Origin: an uncultured Clostridia bacterium
GTDB lineage: Bacteria > Bacillota > Clostridia > Oscillospirales > Acutalibacteraceae
Assembly (NCBI GenBank): GCA_945863885.1
Contig: CAMAZY010000008.1
Location: 1 to 64,000, forward strand
Direction: 5' to 3'
DNA length: 64,000 nt
Shown here in pieces: positions 24,688 through 32,414 of this stretch; the first letter of the stretch is position 1; each line of letters begins with the position of its first letter. The position numbers were made by a program, and so were the translations under genes. The notes under the pieces are model-generated. The model saw only the letters and a program-made list of their open reading frames with translations. It had not been told where the DNA came from and made no database searches.

Positions 24688-25970
24688 CACTTTGCACCTC
24701 CTTTTGTGATTTCTTTAAGGATTTCATCATCGGTATAATATTTCGCCGTTGTATAAGTACGAAGCTTATTTGATGATGTGATGACAGGCATTTTCGCACA
24801 TAAGGGATTATTCATATACATCAGCGGGCAGATATAAGAAGTTATAACCCCGGTATCCTTGAGCCGCTTCGCATACGATGTTTTTTCAAATTCCTTCAAA
24901 ACGCCCGGTGCCGCTGTGAACACTGTCGGAATGCTCACCCTTTGGGCACCGCTTTCCCGAAGTGCCTGCTCTACCCTGTCCGTCCACGATTTGAGCTGTT
25001 CAAGCGACATATGCGGACAGCCCATGAAGCAAAGCTTCGGCTTGGCGTTCTTGTCCTTCCAGACAACAGGATAGCTTGCCTTGACTCTTTCAAGCTCGGC
25101 ATCATCGATTATGTATTCTTTTGCACCCTCGGCGATAAGGGCTTCCCCGTGCTTTTTGGCTTCCGGCGTAAGATTGGCAATATGATAAAGACCAACAGCA
25201 CCGTTGGATGCCGTAGCCGCACCGAAATCCTTGAGATAAGTACAGGCCTTTTCGTCAAGCGTGTCGCCGAGCCACTGATCAAGACCGAAAACGTACGGAA
25301 CGTCCTCCATGACCTTCATACCGATTGCGGAACCTAAAAGCTGCGCTTCGGGCTTTTGGGAGGTGTTAACCCTGACAATCCATGTCGCCTTTCTTCCCTC
25401 GTCGGTAAGAAGACCGAAATACGGAACATAGCCCACAATCGAGCCCATGATATCCATAATGCCCGAGTTACGGTTGCAGCGTGCGCCGAGCACCGAGTTA
25501 GCATAAACAACGGCCGATGATTCCGACCAGCTTAAGATATCGCCTTCCTTCGGCTTGTTACCGACCTCGGACATATAACAGGTACAAGTGAAAGCGTCCT
25601 TATCCATAAGTCCGAGCTTTTCAAGCTGATTTTCATAATAATCCTGCTTGGAATACATGAATTTTTTGAAAATGAAGTTCTGGAGAATATTGCTCGGAAC
25701 GTTCGGATCAATCGGTCTCGGGTCCGCCGAAAACTTCTGACCGGACTTAACACCCTCGGCAATCAGCTTTTCCATCAGTTCATAGACCGGCGTAAGCGCC
25801 TTAAGACCGAAAGATGTAACGAGATGGTTGTATTGCGAAGTTACGGCCACCATTTTTTCGGCGCCGAAGGCTTCTCCGAACATCACAAGCGTTTTCATTA
25901 CCTTGGCGAGAGTTTCGCCTTTCTGACCGTCAAGGATCGCCTGTTGGTCAGGGGTTAAAATCATAGACAT
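24687..25970 (-). CDS. Aconitase X catalytic subunit (DUF521)
   Basis: A protein of about 427 aa of the AcnX large-subunit family. It starts MSMILTPDQQAILDGQKG and carries conserved stretches EVGNKPKEGDILSWSESSAV, GARCNRNSG and CFMGCPHMSLEQL, with cysteines suited to an Fe-S cluster. Characterised bacterial AcnX enzymes are cis-3-hydroxy-L-proline dehydratases; archaeal ones act on phosphomevalonate. The start at 25970 has a GGAGG site. The track's extra 43 residues are upstream read-through. No proline-metabolism gene is nearby, so the reaction here is uncertain. Confidence 0.88.
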   Translation of the reverse strand: MSMILTPDQQAILDGQKGETLAKVMKTLVMFGEAFGAEKMVAVTSQYNHLVTSFGLKALTPVYELMEKLIAEGVKSGQKFSADPRPIDPNVPSNILQNFIFKKFMYSKQDYYENQLEKLGLMDKDAFTCTCYMSEVGNKPKEGDILSWSESSAVVYANSVLGARCNRNSGIMDIMGSIVGYVPYFGLLTDEGRKATWIVRVNTSQKPEAQLLGSAIGMKVMEDVPYVFGLDQWLGDTLDEKACTYLKDFGAATASNGAVGLYHIANLTPEAKKHGEALIAEGAKEYIIDDAELERVKASYPVVWKDKNAKPKLCFMGCPHMSLEQLKSWTDRVEQALRESGAQRVSIPTVFTAAPGVLKEFEKTSYAKRLKDTGVITSYICPLMYMNNPLCAKMPVITSSNKLRTYTTAKYYTDDEILKEITKGGAK

Positions 25971-26015
25971 ATTTTTCCTCCTATCTTTCCTCTCTGTTAT
26001 GATTTCTACGAGTAA

Positions 26016-26044
26016 AGCGTACACCGAAAATATAAATAAGTCAA
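26016..26044 (-). promoter_or_regulatory. Candidate promoter of the aconitase X operon
   Basis: Minus strand TTGACT (26044-26039), 17-base spacer, TACGCT (26021-26016). The -35 is good and the -10 weak, which suggests regulation. The rest of the 25971-26297 gap is AT-rich and holds no gene that I can see. Confidence 0.45.
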
Positions 26045-26248
26045 GTGAGATACAGCAATTTAAACAAAAAAATATAGTGATTTGCGCTATTTTTGTCATC
26101 TATACCCTCGGAATCAGCCGATAAGATTACAACGAACGATACAATAGTATATGTTGATAAATTTCCGGAACATGAACACAAAAAAAAGCGAATCAAGAAA
26201 TTAATATATTATTAACATTTCTGTAAAACACTATACAAAATAACATAT

Positions 26249-26281
26249 TAGAATTTTCAAGATTATATTGTTAAAATTCTA
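26249..26281 (+). promoter_or_regulatory. 9-bp inverted repeat before the small membrane protein gene
   Basis: TAGAATTTT and AAAATTCTA, 15 bases apart, flanking a TAAAAT with an upstream TG (extended -10 type). It may be an operator or mRNA hairpin. AT-rich context makes chance plausible. Confidence 0.3.
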
Positions 26282-26297
26282 AAAATGAGTGATAAAA

Positions 26298-26606
26298 ATG
26301 CTTACAGAATGTATAATGATGGCAATCGCCGGGCTGATTATGATAATCGTAGGAATCTTTTCGATTTCACAGGATGCATTTTATCTGCCGTGGTTCACAA
26401 GAAGTAAAGTGGCCGACGAACACCTGAACAAGTACGCAAACGGTATGGGAGCCGGAAGCGTTTTCATCGGTCTCGGTATTACCGGCACTGCTATCGCCCG
26501 TATCTTCACCTCAGGTGAAAAAATATGGCTTATCGCTGCTGCCGGATGCACAGCGGGGCTGATTGTAATCGCAATCAGCTATTTTGGTTACGGAAAGCGT
26601 CATTGA
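26298..26606 (+). CDS. Small integral membrane protein, function unknown
   Basis: A protein of about 102 aa with three hydrophobic segments (about 5-25, 52-70, 77-97). A polar loop FTRSKVADEHLNKYANGMG lies between the first two. I do not recognise the family with certainty. The ATG at 26298 has a weak GAGTGA upstream; the track's GTG start at 26289 has none. Its last 32 bases overlap the convergent thiN gene. Confidence 0.65.
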   Translation: MLTECIMMAIAGLIMIIVGIFSISQDAFYLPWFTRSKVADEHLNKYANGMGAGSVFIGLGITGTAIARIFTSGEKIWLIAAAGCTAGLIVIAISYFGYGKRH

Positions 26607-27225
26607 GAAACGGCTTGCCTTCCCACATGACGGCAAGCGTACCGTTTTCAACGCTGACAAGGCTGTTTGTTTTCATAAATTCATTACTTACCGCCATCGG
26701 ATTTGACGAAGAAAGCGAAAAATTTGTGACCTGATATTTGAGTCCTTTTATATCAATTCCCAGGCTTTGATTACTTAACGAGAAAACGGAGATCATTCCT
26801 TCGTTTTCTTTTTTAAAGCTTATTGAATCGTTCTTGACGGCGGTAACGTGATAGTGACTTCCGACAAGCAGTCCTTTTGCACCGTGTTCGCAAAGAAATG
26901 ATAAAAGCTGTATGTTGGCAAAAGTGTGGTCAAGTCTTCCGCCGAGCATCCCGTACAGAATAAAGGTTTTGTATCCCTTTTCAAGGCCGATTTTCACGGC
27001 AAGCATAGAATCGGTATCATCTTTTTCGGGCGGATGAACAATCACATTCTTTCCTTGCGGAATCGACCCGAAAGAATCAAAATCTCCGACAGTAAGATCC
27101 GGCTCGATACCGTTTTTTAAAGCAGCCGAGTAACCGGCATCTGCACAGATTACATAGTCTTCTTTTGTGCGGTTTATATCGATTTTTTCGCACTCACCCG
27201 CTCCGATTACATAACAAATACCCAT
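26575..27225 (-). CDS. thiN: Thiamine pyrophosphokinase
   Basis: A 216-aa enzyme transferring pyrophosphate from ATP to thiamine. Family landmarks are the N-terminal ICADAGYSAALKNGIEPDLTVGDFDS, the catalytic EKDDTDSMLAVK and LGGRLDHTFANI. It has its own sigma-A promoter. In Bacillus thiN lies next to the prpC-prkC-rsgA-spoVM cluster; here that cluster is in the window but thiN is about 32 kb away, so synteny has broken. The last 32 bp overlap the opposite small membrane gene. Confidence 0.93.
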   Translation of the reverse strand: MGICYVIGAGECEKIDINRTKEDYVICADAGYSAALKNGIEPDLTVGDFDSFGSIPQGKNVIVHPPEKDDTDSMLAVKIGLEKGYKTFILYGMLGGRLDHTFANIQLLSFLCEHGAKGLLVGSHYHVTAVKNDSISFKKENEGMISVFSLSNQSLGIDIKGLKYQVTNFSLSSSNPMAVSNEFMKTNSLVSVENGTLAVMWEGKPFLNDAFRNQNS

Positions 27226-27251
27226 TTTTCAATCCTTCTTTCTTGTCTTTC

Positions 27252-27280
27252 AGTATACCATAACCCGGTGTTTTTTACAA
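27252..27280 (-). promoter_or_regulatory. Sigma-A promoter of thiN
   Basis: Minus strand TTGTAA (27280-27275), 17-base spacer, TATACT (27257-27252). Confidence 0.65.
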
Positions 27281-27332
27281 CATGGTATACCGATTTCAAA
27301 TACTACATAACCTTTACTAAGGAGGGCGATTT

Positions 27333-28976
27333 ATGTCATCAGCAACGGTTATATTAGAAAAAATCAGTAACTTCATCTGGGGAGGTCCCAATATTGTTTT
27401 ACTCTTGGGCGCCGGAACATACTTCACTTTCAAATTAAAGTTTTTTCAGTTCAAAGATTCACCGCTTTGGTTGAAGAAAACACTTCTCTCCCTTTTCAAG
27501 AAAAATACGCATGACTATGATCCCGGAAAGTCTCTTTCGCCTTTTCAGGCTGTTGCAACGGCATTAGCGGCAACCATCGGTACGGGAAATATTGCCGGCG
27601 TGGCAACGGCTATCTCTGTCGGAGGTCCCGGAGCCGTTTTCTGGATGTGGATGTCAGCCGTTTTAGGCATGATGACCAGTTACAGTGAAAACCTTCTCGG
27701 CGTTCAGTACCGGACCAAGGACGAAAACGGTGCGCTGAAAGGCGGACCGATGTACTACATAAAAGATGCTTTTGAAAAAACGAAAAAGCTCAGATTTCTT
27801 GCAGGACCCTTTGCCGCTGTCTATGCTGTGTTTTTGATTTTCGCAAGTTTCGGAATCGGCAACATGACGCAAACGAACTGTATTGCCACTTCCATTCATG
27901 CGAGCTTCGGCGTTAATGAAACTCTGATCGCTGTTGTTTTAGCAGTTGTTGTCTATCTGATTATCCGTTCAGGCAAAAAGTCCATCAGCAGCGTTGCGGA
28001 AAAGATCGTGCCGTTTATGGCGGCATTTTATATTATCTGCTGTCTGACCATTCTTGTCATAAATTTCAGGAATATTCCGTATGTATTTTCTTCAATATTC
28101 AGAAATGCATTTGATTTTAAGGCAATTGCAGGTGGCGCCGGCGGAATTGCTGTTTCCCGCTGCATCAGTGTCGGCATGAGAAGAGGCGTTTTTTCAAACG
28201 AAGCAGGACTTGGCGGATGTGTAACCGTCAGCTCCTGTTCGAGCACAAGCAAGTCGGCGGAACAGGGTATGTGGGGAATTTTCCAGGTGTTTTTCGACAC
28301 AATCATCATATGTTCGCTTACGGCTTTTGTCATTCTTTCGACAAATGTCAAAGCGGTGAATCCGGACTATGCACTTTCCAATCTTTCACAGCAAACGCAA
28401 TACATCTGCCTTGATGAAAGCATAAGCGCCGACAGCGGCTCCACTATGCTGACCGACGTCAACGCCAACAGCGTTCTTTCCTATTCCGACAACACCGGTT
28501 CGTTCGAAAAGCTGAATAAGTATACCTATACGAACGTCATGTCCTTGAAAGGCGAATATGAAGACGGAACCCTCAAATCCGTTGATTTGAGCGAAGTTGA
28601 AGGAATCTCATTGGTCTCTCTCGCCTTTACCGAGCATTTAGGTTCTTTTGCCGGAAAGCTCTTATCAATCGCAACCGTTCTGTTCGCTTTTTCAACGGTT
28701 CTGGGCTGGTCTTCCTATGCGAGCGTAGCCATCGAATACTTGTTCGGCAAAAAAGCCATCAAGTTTTACTTTATCATCTGCGGTGTTCTTGCCTTTGTCG
28801 GCTCTGTGCTGAAAATCGAGGTGGTATGGACACTTTCGGATATTTTCAACGGTCTTATGGTAATTCCGAACGTAATCGGCCTGATTGCACACCGGAAAGA
28901 GGTTGCAAAAGTCACTGATGAATACCTGACGGATTACAACAAAACCGTTCGGGAAAGGCTCATCAGCGAGACTTGA
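27333..28976 (+). CDS. Alanine/glycine:cation symporter family protein
   Basis: A 547-aa member of the AgcS family (amino acid uptake with Na+ or H+). Family motifs are FQAVATALAATIGTGNIAGVATA, GGPGAVFWMWMSA, GGPMYYI and RGVFSNEAGLG. Its ten or so transmembrane segments are interrupted by an extracytoplasmic insert of about 75 residues (about 365-440, starting CLDESISADSG), which most family members (about 450-490 aa) lack. An AAGGAGGG site precedes the ATG. The gene is monocistronic. Confidence 0.9.
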   Translation: MSSATVILEKISNFIWGGPNIVLLLGAGTYFTFKLKFFQFKDSPLWLKKTLLSLFKKNTHDYDPGKSLSPFQAVATALAATIGTGNIAGVATAISVGGPGAVFWMWMSAVLGMMTSYSENLLGVQYRTKDENGALKGGPMYYIKDAFEKTKKLRFLAGPFAAVYAVFLIFASFGIGNMTQTNCIATSIHASFGVNETLIAVVLAVVVYLIIRSGKKSISSVAEKIVPFMAAFYIICCLTILVINFRNIPYVFSSIFRNAFDFKAIAGGAGGIAVSRCISVGMRRGVFSNEAGLGGCVTVSSCSSTSKSAEQGMWGIFQVFFDTIIICSLTAFVILSTNVKAVNPDYALSNLSQQTQYICLDESISADSGSTMLTDVNANSVLSYSDNTGSFEKLNKYTYTNVMSLKGEYEDGTLKSVDLSEVEGISLVSLAFTEHLGSFAGKLLSIATVLFAFSTVLGWSSYASVAIEYLFGKKAIKFYFIICGVLAFVGSVLKIEVVWTLSDIFNGLMVIPNVIGLIAHRKEVAKVTDEYLTDYNKTVRERLISET

Positions 28977-29001
28977 CGAAAAGACGAAGATATGATATAT
29001 T
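28973..29001 (+). promoter_or_regulatory. Sigma-A promoter for the ArsC-like / DUF896 genes
   Basis: TTGACG (28973-28978), 17-base spacer, TATATT (28996-29001) with an extended TG. The -35 overlaps the symporter stop codon. Confidence 0.7.
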
Positions 29002-29043
29002 TTGGAAGGCAAAAAAGATTCAGTGTTGAGCAAAGGAGCCTTT

Positions 29044-29388
29044 ATGAACATTCAGATTTTCGGTACGTCAAAATGCTTTGACACAAAGAAAGCGCAGCGG
29101 TATTTTAAAGAAAGAGGAATCAAATTTCAATTTGTCGATCTTTCAAAATACAGCATGAGCAAAGGTGAATTTAACAGTGTGTTATCCTGCGTTAAAGGTG
29201 ACCTCGAATCGGTTATTAACCCCAAAGCAAAAAAATATGATTCGTCATTTATCAAATACCTTGCATCAAACGAAGCAAAAAGAGAAAAGCTTTTTGAAAA
29301 TCAGGATTTATTTGTTACACCGATTGTAAGAAACGGAAAGAAAGCAACCTTCGGCTATCAGCCTGACATCTGGAAGGAATGGGAATAA
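29044..29388 (+). CDS. ArsC/Spx-family thioredoxin-fold protein
   Basis: A 114-aa protein. The N-terminal thioredoxin-like strand and active-site Cys motif (QIFGTSKCFDTKKAQRYFKERG) and the C-terminal TPIVRNGKKATFGYQPDIWKEW match the ArsC/YffB/Spx superfamily. Only one active-site Cys is present. There is no neighbouring arsenic gene, so an arsenate reductase role is not supported. The start at 29044 has an AAAGGAG site. It overlaps the DUF896 gene by one base (TAATG). Confidence 0.85.
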   Translation: MNIQIFGTSKCFDTKKAQRYFKERGIKFQFVDLSKYSMSKGEFNSVLSCVKGDLESVINPKAKKYDSSFIKYLASNEAKREKLFENQDLFVTPIVRNGKKATFGYQPDIWKEWE

Positions 29389-29600
29389 TGATCACACAAA
29401 AACAAATTGACAGAATCAACGAGCTTTCGAGAAAATCGAAAACCGAACAGGGCCTTACACCCGAAGAAAAAGAAGAGCAGCAGATTTTACGAAGAGCTTA
29501 TATTGATTCTTTCAAGGCAAGCCTTGTGGCAAATCTTGAAAACACATACATCGTTGATGAGCACGGTAACAAAAGAAAAGTTAAAAGACATAAAAAGTGA
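29388..29600 (+). CDS. DUF896 family protein (YnzC-like)
   Basis: A 70-aa protein: ITQKQIDRINELSRKSKTEQGLTPEEKEEQ followed by RRAYIDSFKASL, the two-helix DUF896 pattern, ending in a Lys/Arg-rich tail. The ATG at 29388 overlaps the previous stop by one base. The function of the family is unknown. Confidence 0.85.
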   Translation: MITQKQIDRINELSRKSKTEQGLTPEEKEEQQILRRAYIDSFKASLVANLENTYIVDEHGNKRKVKRHKK

Positions 29601-29611
29601 TAAAGCAGTCC

Positions 29612-29655
29612 ATCGGAAAGTTTGACCTTGAAAGGTTTCTTTCCGATTTTTATTT
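29612..29655. terminator. Bidirectional terminator between the DUF896 gene and the lipoprotein gene
   Basis: 9-bp stem ATCGGAAAG / CTTTCCGAT with an inner ACCTT/AAGGT extension, then TTTTTATTT on the plus strand. The lipoprotein stop lies at its edge. Confidence 0.7.
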
Positions 29656-30261
29656 ATGCGGCACCGTGTTTTCCCTCGTTTCTGTCAATTGAGCAAAAGG
29701 CTCTTTATTTTCCGGTTTATTCGTCGTTTCCGTTTGCTTCAGCTTGTTGTTTCTGATAATCACTTCGCTTACAAGACTGTTTGAATAATAGATAAAATAA
29801 TAGTCGCCGGTTTCTTTCGTTATCTCGGATTCTTTGAATAAGTCCGGAACGGAAGCCGGAAAGATTTTCGCTGGTATTTCCGTTATCTCTCCGTTTGAAA
29901 AAGCATAGGCGGTTTTATTGCAGACATTGAAGAAACTGTTCCGATCATTTTCGATAAGCTCAATCCTATCACCGTTTTTATCCGCCTTTCTTAAAACAAT
30001 TCGTGCCTCACCTATTTGCCTGAATTCATCGTTTTCGAGCCTGACAGCCATTATATCAGTACCGTCAGGGAAAAAGGAGACGATCTGCTTATTCTCGTTT
30101 TCATCGACAACAAAGGACGAAAAATCAATCTTATTTTCCGCTTCATTTACGGCGTTGTAATTATCAATAAAAGATGAAAGATTTACAAAATCGGTATTCC
30201 GGCAAGCCGAAAAAATGAAACACATTGATACGATCATGATAAGCATGGCAGTTTTTTTCAT
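29650..30261 (-). CDS. Predicted lipoprotein, function unknown
   Basis: A 203-aa protein with a lipoprotein signal peptide: lipobox FSAC, with Cys20. The mature part is a mostly beta-like sequence ending in a Thr/Asn/Glu-rich tail. I do not recognise the family. It stands alone between two terminators. An AAG-rich site precedes the ATG. It faces the outside of the membrane. Confidence 0.75.
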   Translation of the reverse strand: MKKTAMLIMIVSMCFIFSACRNTDFVNLSSFIDNYNAVNEAENKIDFSSFVVDENENKQIVSFFPDGTDIMAVRLENDEFRQIGEARIVLRKADKNGDRIELIENDRNSFFNVCNKTAYAFSNGEITEIPAKIFPASVPDLFKESEITKETGDYYFIYYSNSLVSEVIIRNNKLKQTETTNKPENKEPFAQLTETRENTVPHK

Positions 30262-30311
30262 CTTGCGCCTCCATACGGTTTCTTCATCTAAGAAATCATA
30301 TTAAAGAGGCC

Positions 30312-30351
30312 GATAAAATATTCAATCCCCTGCTTTAAGCAGAGGACTGAA
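30312..30351 (-). terminator. Intrinsic terminator after the alpha-glucosidase gene
   Basis: Minus strand 13-bp stem TTCAGTCCTCTGC / GCAGGGGATTGAA with two G-T wobbles, 5-base loop, then TATTTTATC. Confidence 0.7.
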
Positions 30352-30357
30352 AGATCG

Positions 30358-32268
30358 TTAATTAACCTTATATACATTTGCTTCATACGGCGTAAGCTCA
30401 CCGGATTTATCGCTGTCAACGTTAGAAAGAATCAGTTTGAAGCCGATTGTGCATACCGTTCGCTTTACAGGCTTATCGGTAAGATTCAGCTCGACAAAAT
30501 AGATGCCGTCGTCCTTATCGCTTCGGTAATAGCAAAGAACATCGTCAAAGTCTTCTTTTGCAAGCTTAAACGAGCCGTAAACCAAGGCGGGGTGCTCATG
30601 GCGAAGCTTCGTCATTTTACGGTAGAAATTGAGAACAGAAAGCTTATCCTTATCCTCTTTTTCGGCGTTGATCTCTTTATAGTTTGCGTTGACCTCAATC
30701 CACGGCGTGCCGGTCGTGAAGCCGCCGTTTTCTTCCGCCGTCCACTGCATAGGCGTTCTTGCGTGGTCACGGCTTCCGGCAAGAACGGTTTCATACGCCG
30801 CTTGCGGACCTTTGCCCTGTTCCTGAAGCTGATAATAAAGATTCAGGCTTTCAACATCACGGAAATCATCAATCGATTTAAAATCATTATTCGTCATGCC
30901 GAGCTCCTGACCCTGATAAATAAAGGGCGTGCCCTTAAAGGTCATCTGCATCACGGCAAGAAGCTTGCTCATTTCCTTACGGTAGAAGCCGTCGGGACAA
31001 ACCTTGGACGTCATTCTCGGCCAGTCGTGGTTTTCGAAAAATACCGTCGGCCAGCAGTGATTGCCGTAGTGAAGCTGCCACTTGACAAGCTCTTTTGCCA
31101 TGGGGCGAAGGTCATACTTATAATTCTGGAAGCGTTTTTTGCCGGGGTTATCCATGTGGTCAAACGAAAAAACGACATTCAGTTCTTTCCGGTAATCGCC
31201 TGTCATCAGCTTGCTCATTTCGATGCCCGTACCCTGACATTCGCCGACGGTAAAAGCGTCATACTTTGAAAACGTGTTCTCGTTCATCTCACGAAGATAT
31301 TCATGAAGTCTCGGTCCGTAGAAATAATGCTCACAGCCCTTGAACGCCATCAGCGAGCCGACAAGGTCGTTTCCGTCGGGAAGTCCGGGCGTTTTCGAAA
31401 TAAAGCTGATGACATCGAGACGGAAGCCGTCAACGCCCTTGTCAAGCCAACGGTTAATCATCGCATAAAGGTCTTTTCTCAAGTTTTCGTTTTCCCAGTT
31501 GAAGTCCATTTGCTTGCTTGAGAAAAGATGCATCGCCCACTGTCCCCGTTCGGGGTAATAATTCCATGCACTTCCGCTGAAAATCGAATCCCAGTTATTC
31601 GGCGGCTGATTGTCCTTTCCGCCGTCACGCCAGATATAATAGTCACGGTACGGCGAATTGGGGTCATGAAGCGAGCTTTGGAACCATTTATGCTCGTCAG
31701 AGCTGTGATTGATGACAAGATCCATAATCAGCTTCATGTCTCTTTTATGTATTTCCGAAAGAAGACGGTCAAAGTCCTCCATCGTACCGAACTCTTCCAT
31801 GATTTTGTCATAGTCACGGATATCATAGCCGTTGTCATCGTTCGGCGAATCGTAAATCGGACTGCACCAGATAGCATCGACACCGAGTTCTTTCAGATAG
31901 TCAAGCTTTTCGATAATGCCGTTCAGGTCACCGATACCGTCGCCGTTTGAATCGTTAAAGGAACGGGGATAAATCTGATAAAAAACAGCCTCTTTCCACC
32001 ACTTCTTTTCAATCGGGGCGTCGTCCTCAAGCGGAGCGTCCTTTTCGCTGTTGAGGATACCTAAAAGCGAATCAATGATTTCGTCATCAATCTTCCCCAT
32101 GGATACCTTTTGAAGCGAAGCAAGCGTCAGCGAACCCAACGGTGTTTTGGTAATGACCGAGCTGTCAATGCCCGCCGCATAAAGGGCTTTATTGATAATA
32201 TCATGACCGGCGGGAGATTTCAGAATGTCTTTTAATTTTGTGTTTTTTGTTACGACTAAACTCTCCAT
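30358..32268 (-). CDS. GH13 alpha-glucosidase / oligo-1,6-glucosidase with N-terminal extension
   Basis: A protein of about 636 aa. Residues about 90-630 are a glycoside hydrolase family 13 enzyme: YQIYPRSFNDSNGDGIGDL, VINHSSDEHKW, the nucleophile Asp in GFRLDVISF, the acid Glu in TVGECQGTG, and FFENHDWPR. It cleaves alpha-1,6 and alpha-1,4 glucosides of short malto- and isomalto-oligosaccharides in the cytoplasm (no signal peptide). The first ~85 residues are an extra helical module (VTKNTKLKDILKSPAGHDI...). The start at 32268 has a GGAGG site. It stands alone. Confidence 0.9.
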   Translation of the reverse strand: MESLVVTKNTKLKDILKSPAGHDIINKALYAAGIDSSVITKTPLGSLTLASLQKVSMGKIDDEIIDSLLGILNSEKDAPLEDDAPIEKKWWKEAVFYQIYPRSFNDSNGDGIGDLNGIIEKLDYLKELGVDAIWCSPIYDSPNDDNGYDIRDYDKIMEEFGTMEDFDRLLSEIHKRDMKLIMDLVINHSSDEHKWFQSSLHDPNSPYRDYYIWRDGGKDNQPPNNWDSIFSGSAWNYYPERGQWAMHLFSSKQMDFNWENENLRKDLYAMINRWLDKGVDGFRLDVISFISKTPGLPDGNDLVGSLMAFKGCEHYFYGPRLHEYLREMNENTFSKYDAFTVGECQGTGIEMSKLMTGDYRKELNVVFSFDHMDNPGKKRFQNYKYDLRPMAKELVKWQLHYGNHCWPTVFFENHDWPRMTSKVCPDGFYRKEMSKLLAVMQMTFKGTPFIYQGQELGMTNNDFKSIDDFRDVESLNLYYQLQEQGKGPQAAYETVLAGSRDHARTPMQWTAEENGGFTTGTPWIEVNANYKEINAEKEDKDKLSVLNFYRKMTKLRHEHPALVYGSFKLAKEDFDDVLCYYRSDKDDGIYFVELNLTDKPVKRTVCTIGFKLILSNVDSDKSGELTPYEANVYKVN

Positions 32269-32297
32269 ATTTTCCTCCTGAAAAAGTTTTATCATCC

Positions 32298-32314
32298 TTG
32301 TTATTTTATAACAA
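32298..32314 (-). promoter_or_regulatory. Palindrome overlapping the -10 of the glucosidase promoter
   Basis: TTGTTAT-TTT-ATAACAA, a perfect 7-bp inverted repeat. It covers the -10 of the promoter at 32303-32331 (TTGTAT, 17 bases, TAAAAT). It is placed like a repressor operator. Confidence 0.5.
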
Positions 32315-32331
32315 AACGCCGAATAATACAA
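32303..32331 (-). promoter_or_regulatory. Sigma-A promoter of the alpha-glucosidase gene
   Basis: Minus strand TTGTAT (32331-32326), 17-base spacer, TAAAAT (32308-32303). Confidence 0.6.
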
Positions 32332-32344
32332 GATGAAAAGTAAA

Positions 32345-32398
32345 TTTGTTTATATTGACTTTTAAGACGTTGAAAGGTAGAATGATGATATAAACAAA
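32345..32398 (+). promoter_or_regulatory. Perfect 11-bp inverted repeat flanking the deo promoter
   Basis: TTTGTTTATAT (32345-32355) and ATATAAACAAA (32388-32398). The first arm touches the -35, and the second lies just after the -10. The centres are 43 bp apart, about four helical turns. The arrangement suggests paired repressor sites. Confidence 0.55.
32355..32383 (+). promoter_or_regulatory. Sigma-A promoter of the deoC-deoD-deoB-cdd operon
   Basis: TTGACT (32355-32360), 17-base spacer, TAGAAT (32378-32383). Confidence 0.7.
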
Positions 32399-32414
32399 AA
32401 GGACGGTTTTTAAT

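Noticed and set aside
30592-31269. 225-aa plus-strand ORF
   Set aside because: It is antisense to the GH13 gene, with no start site or domain.
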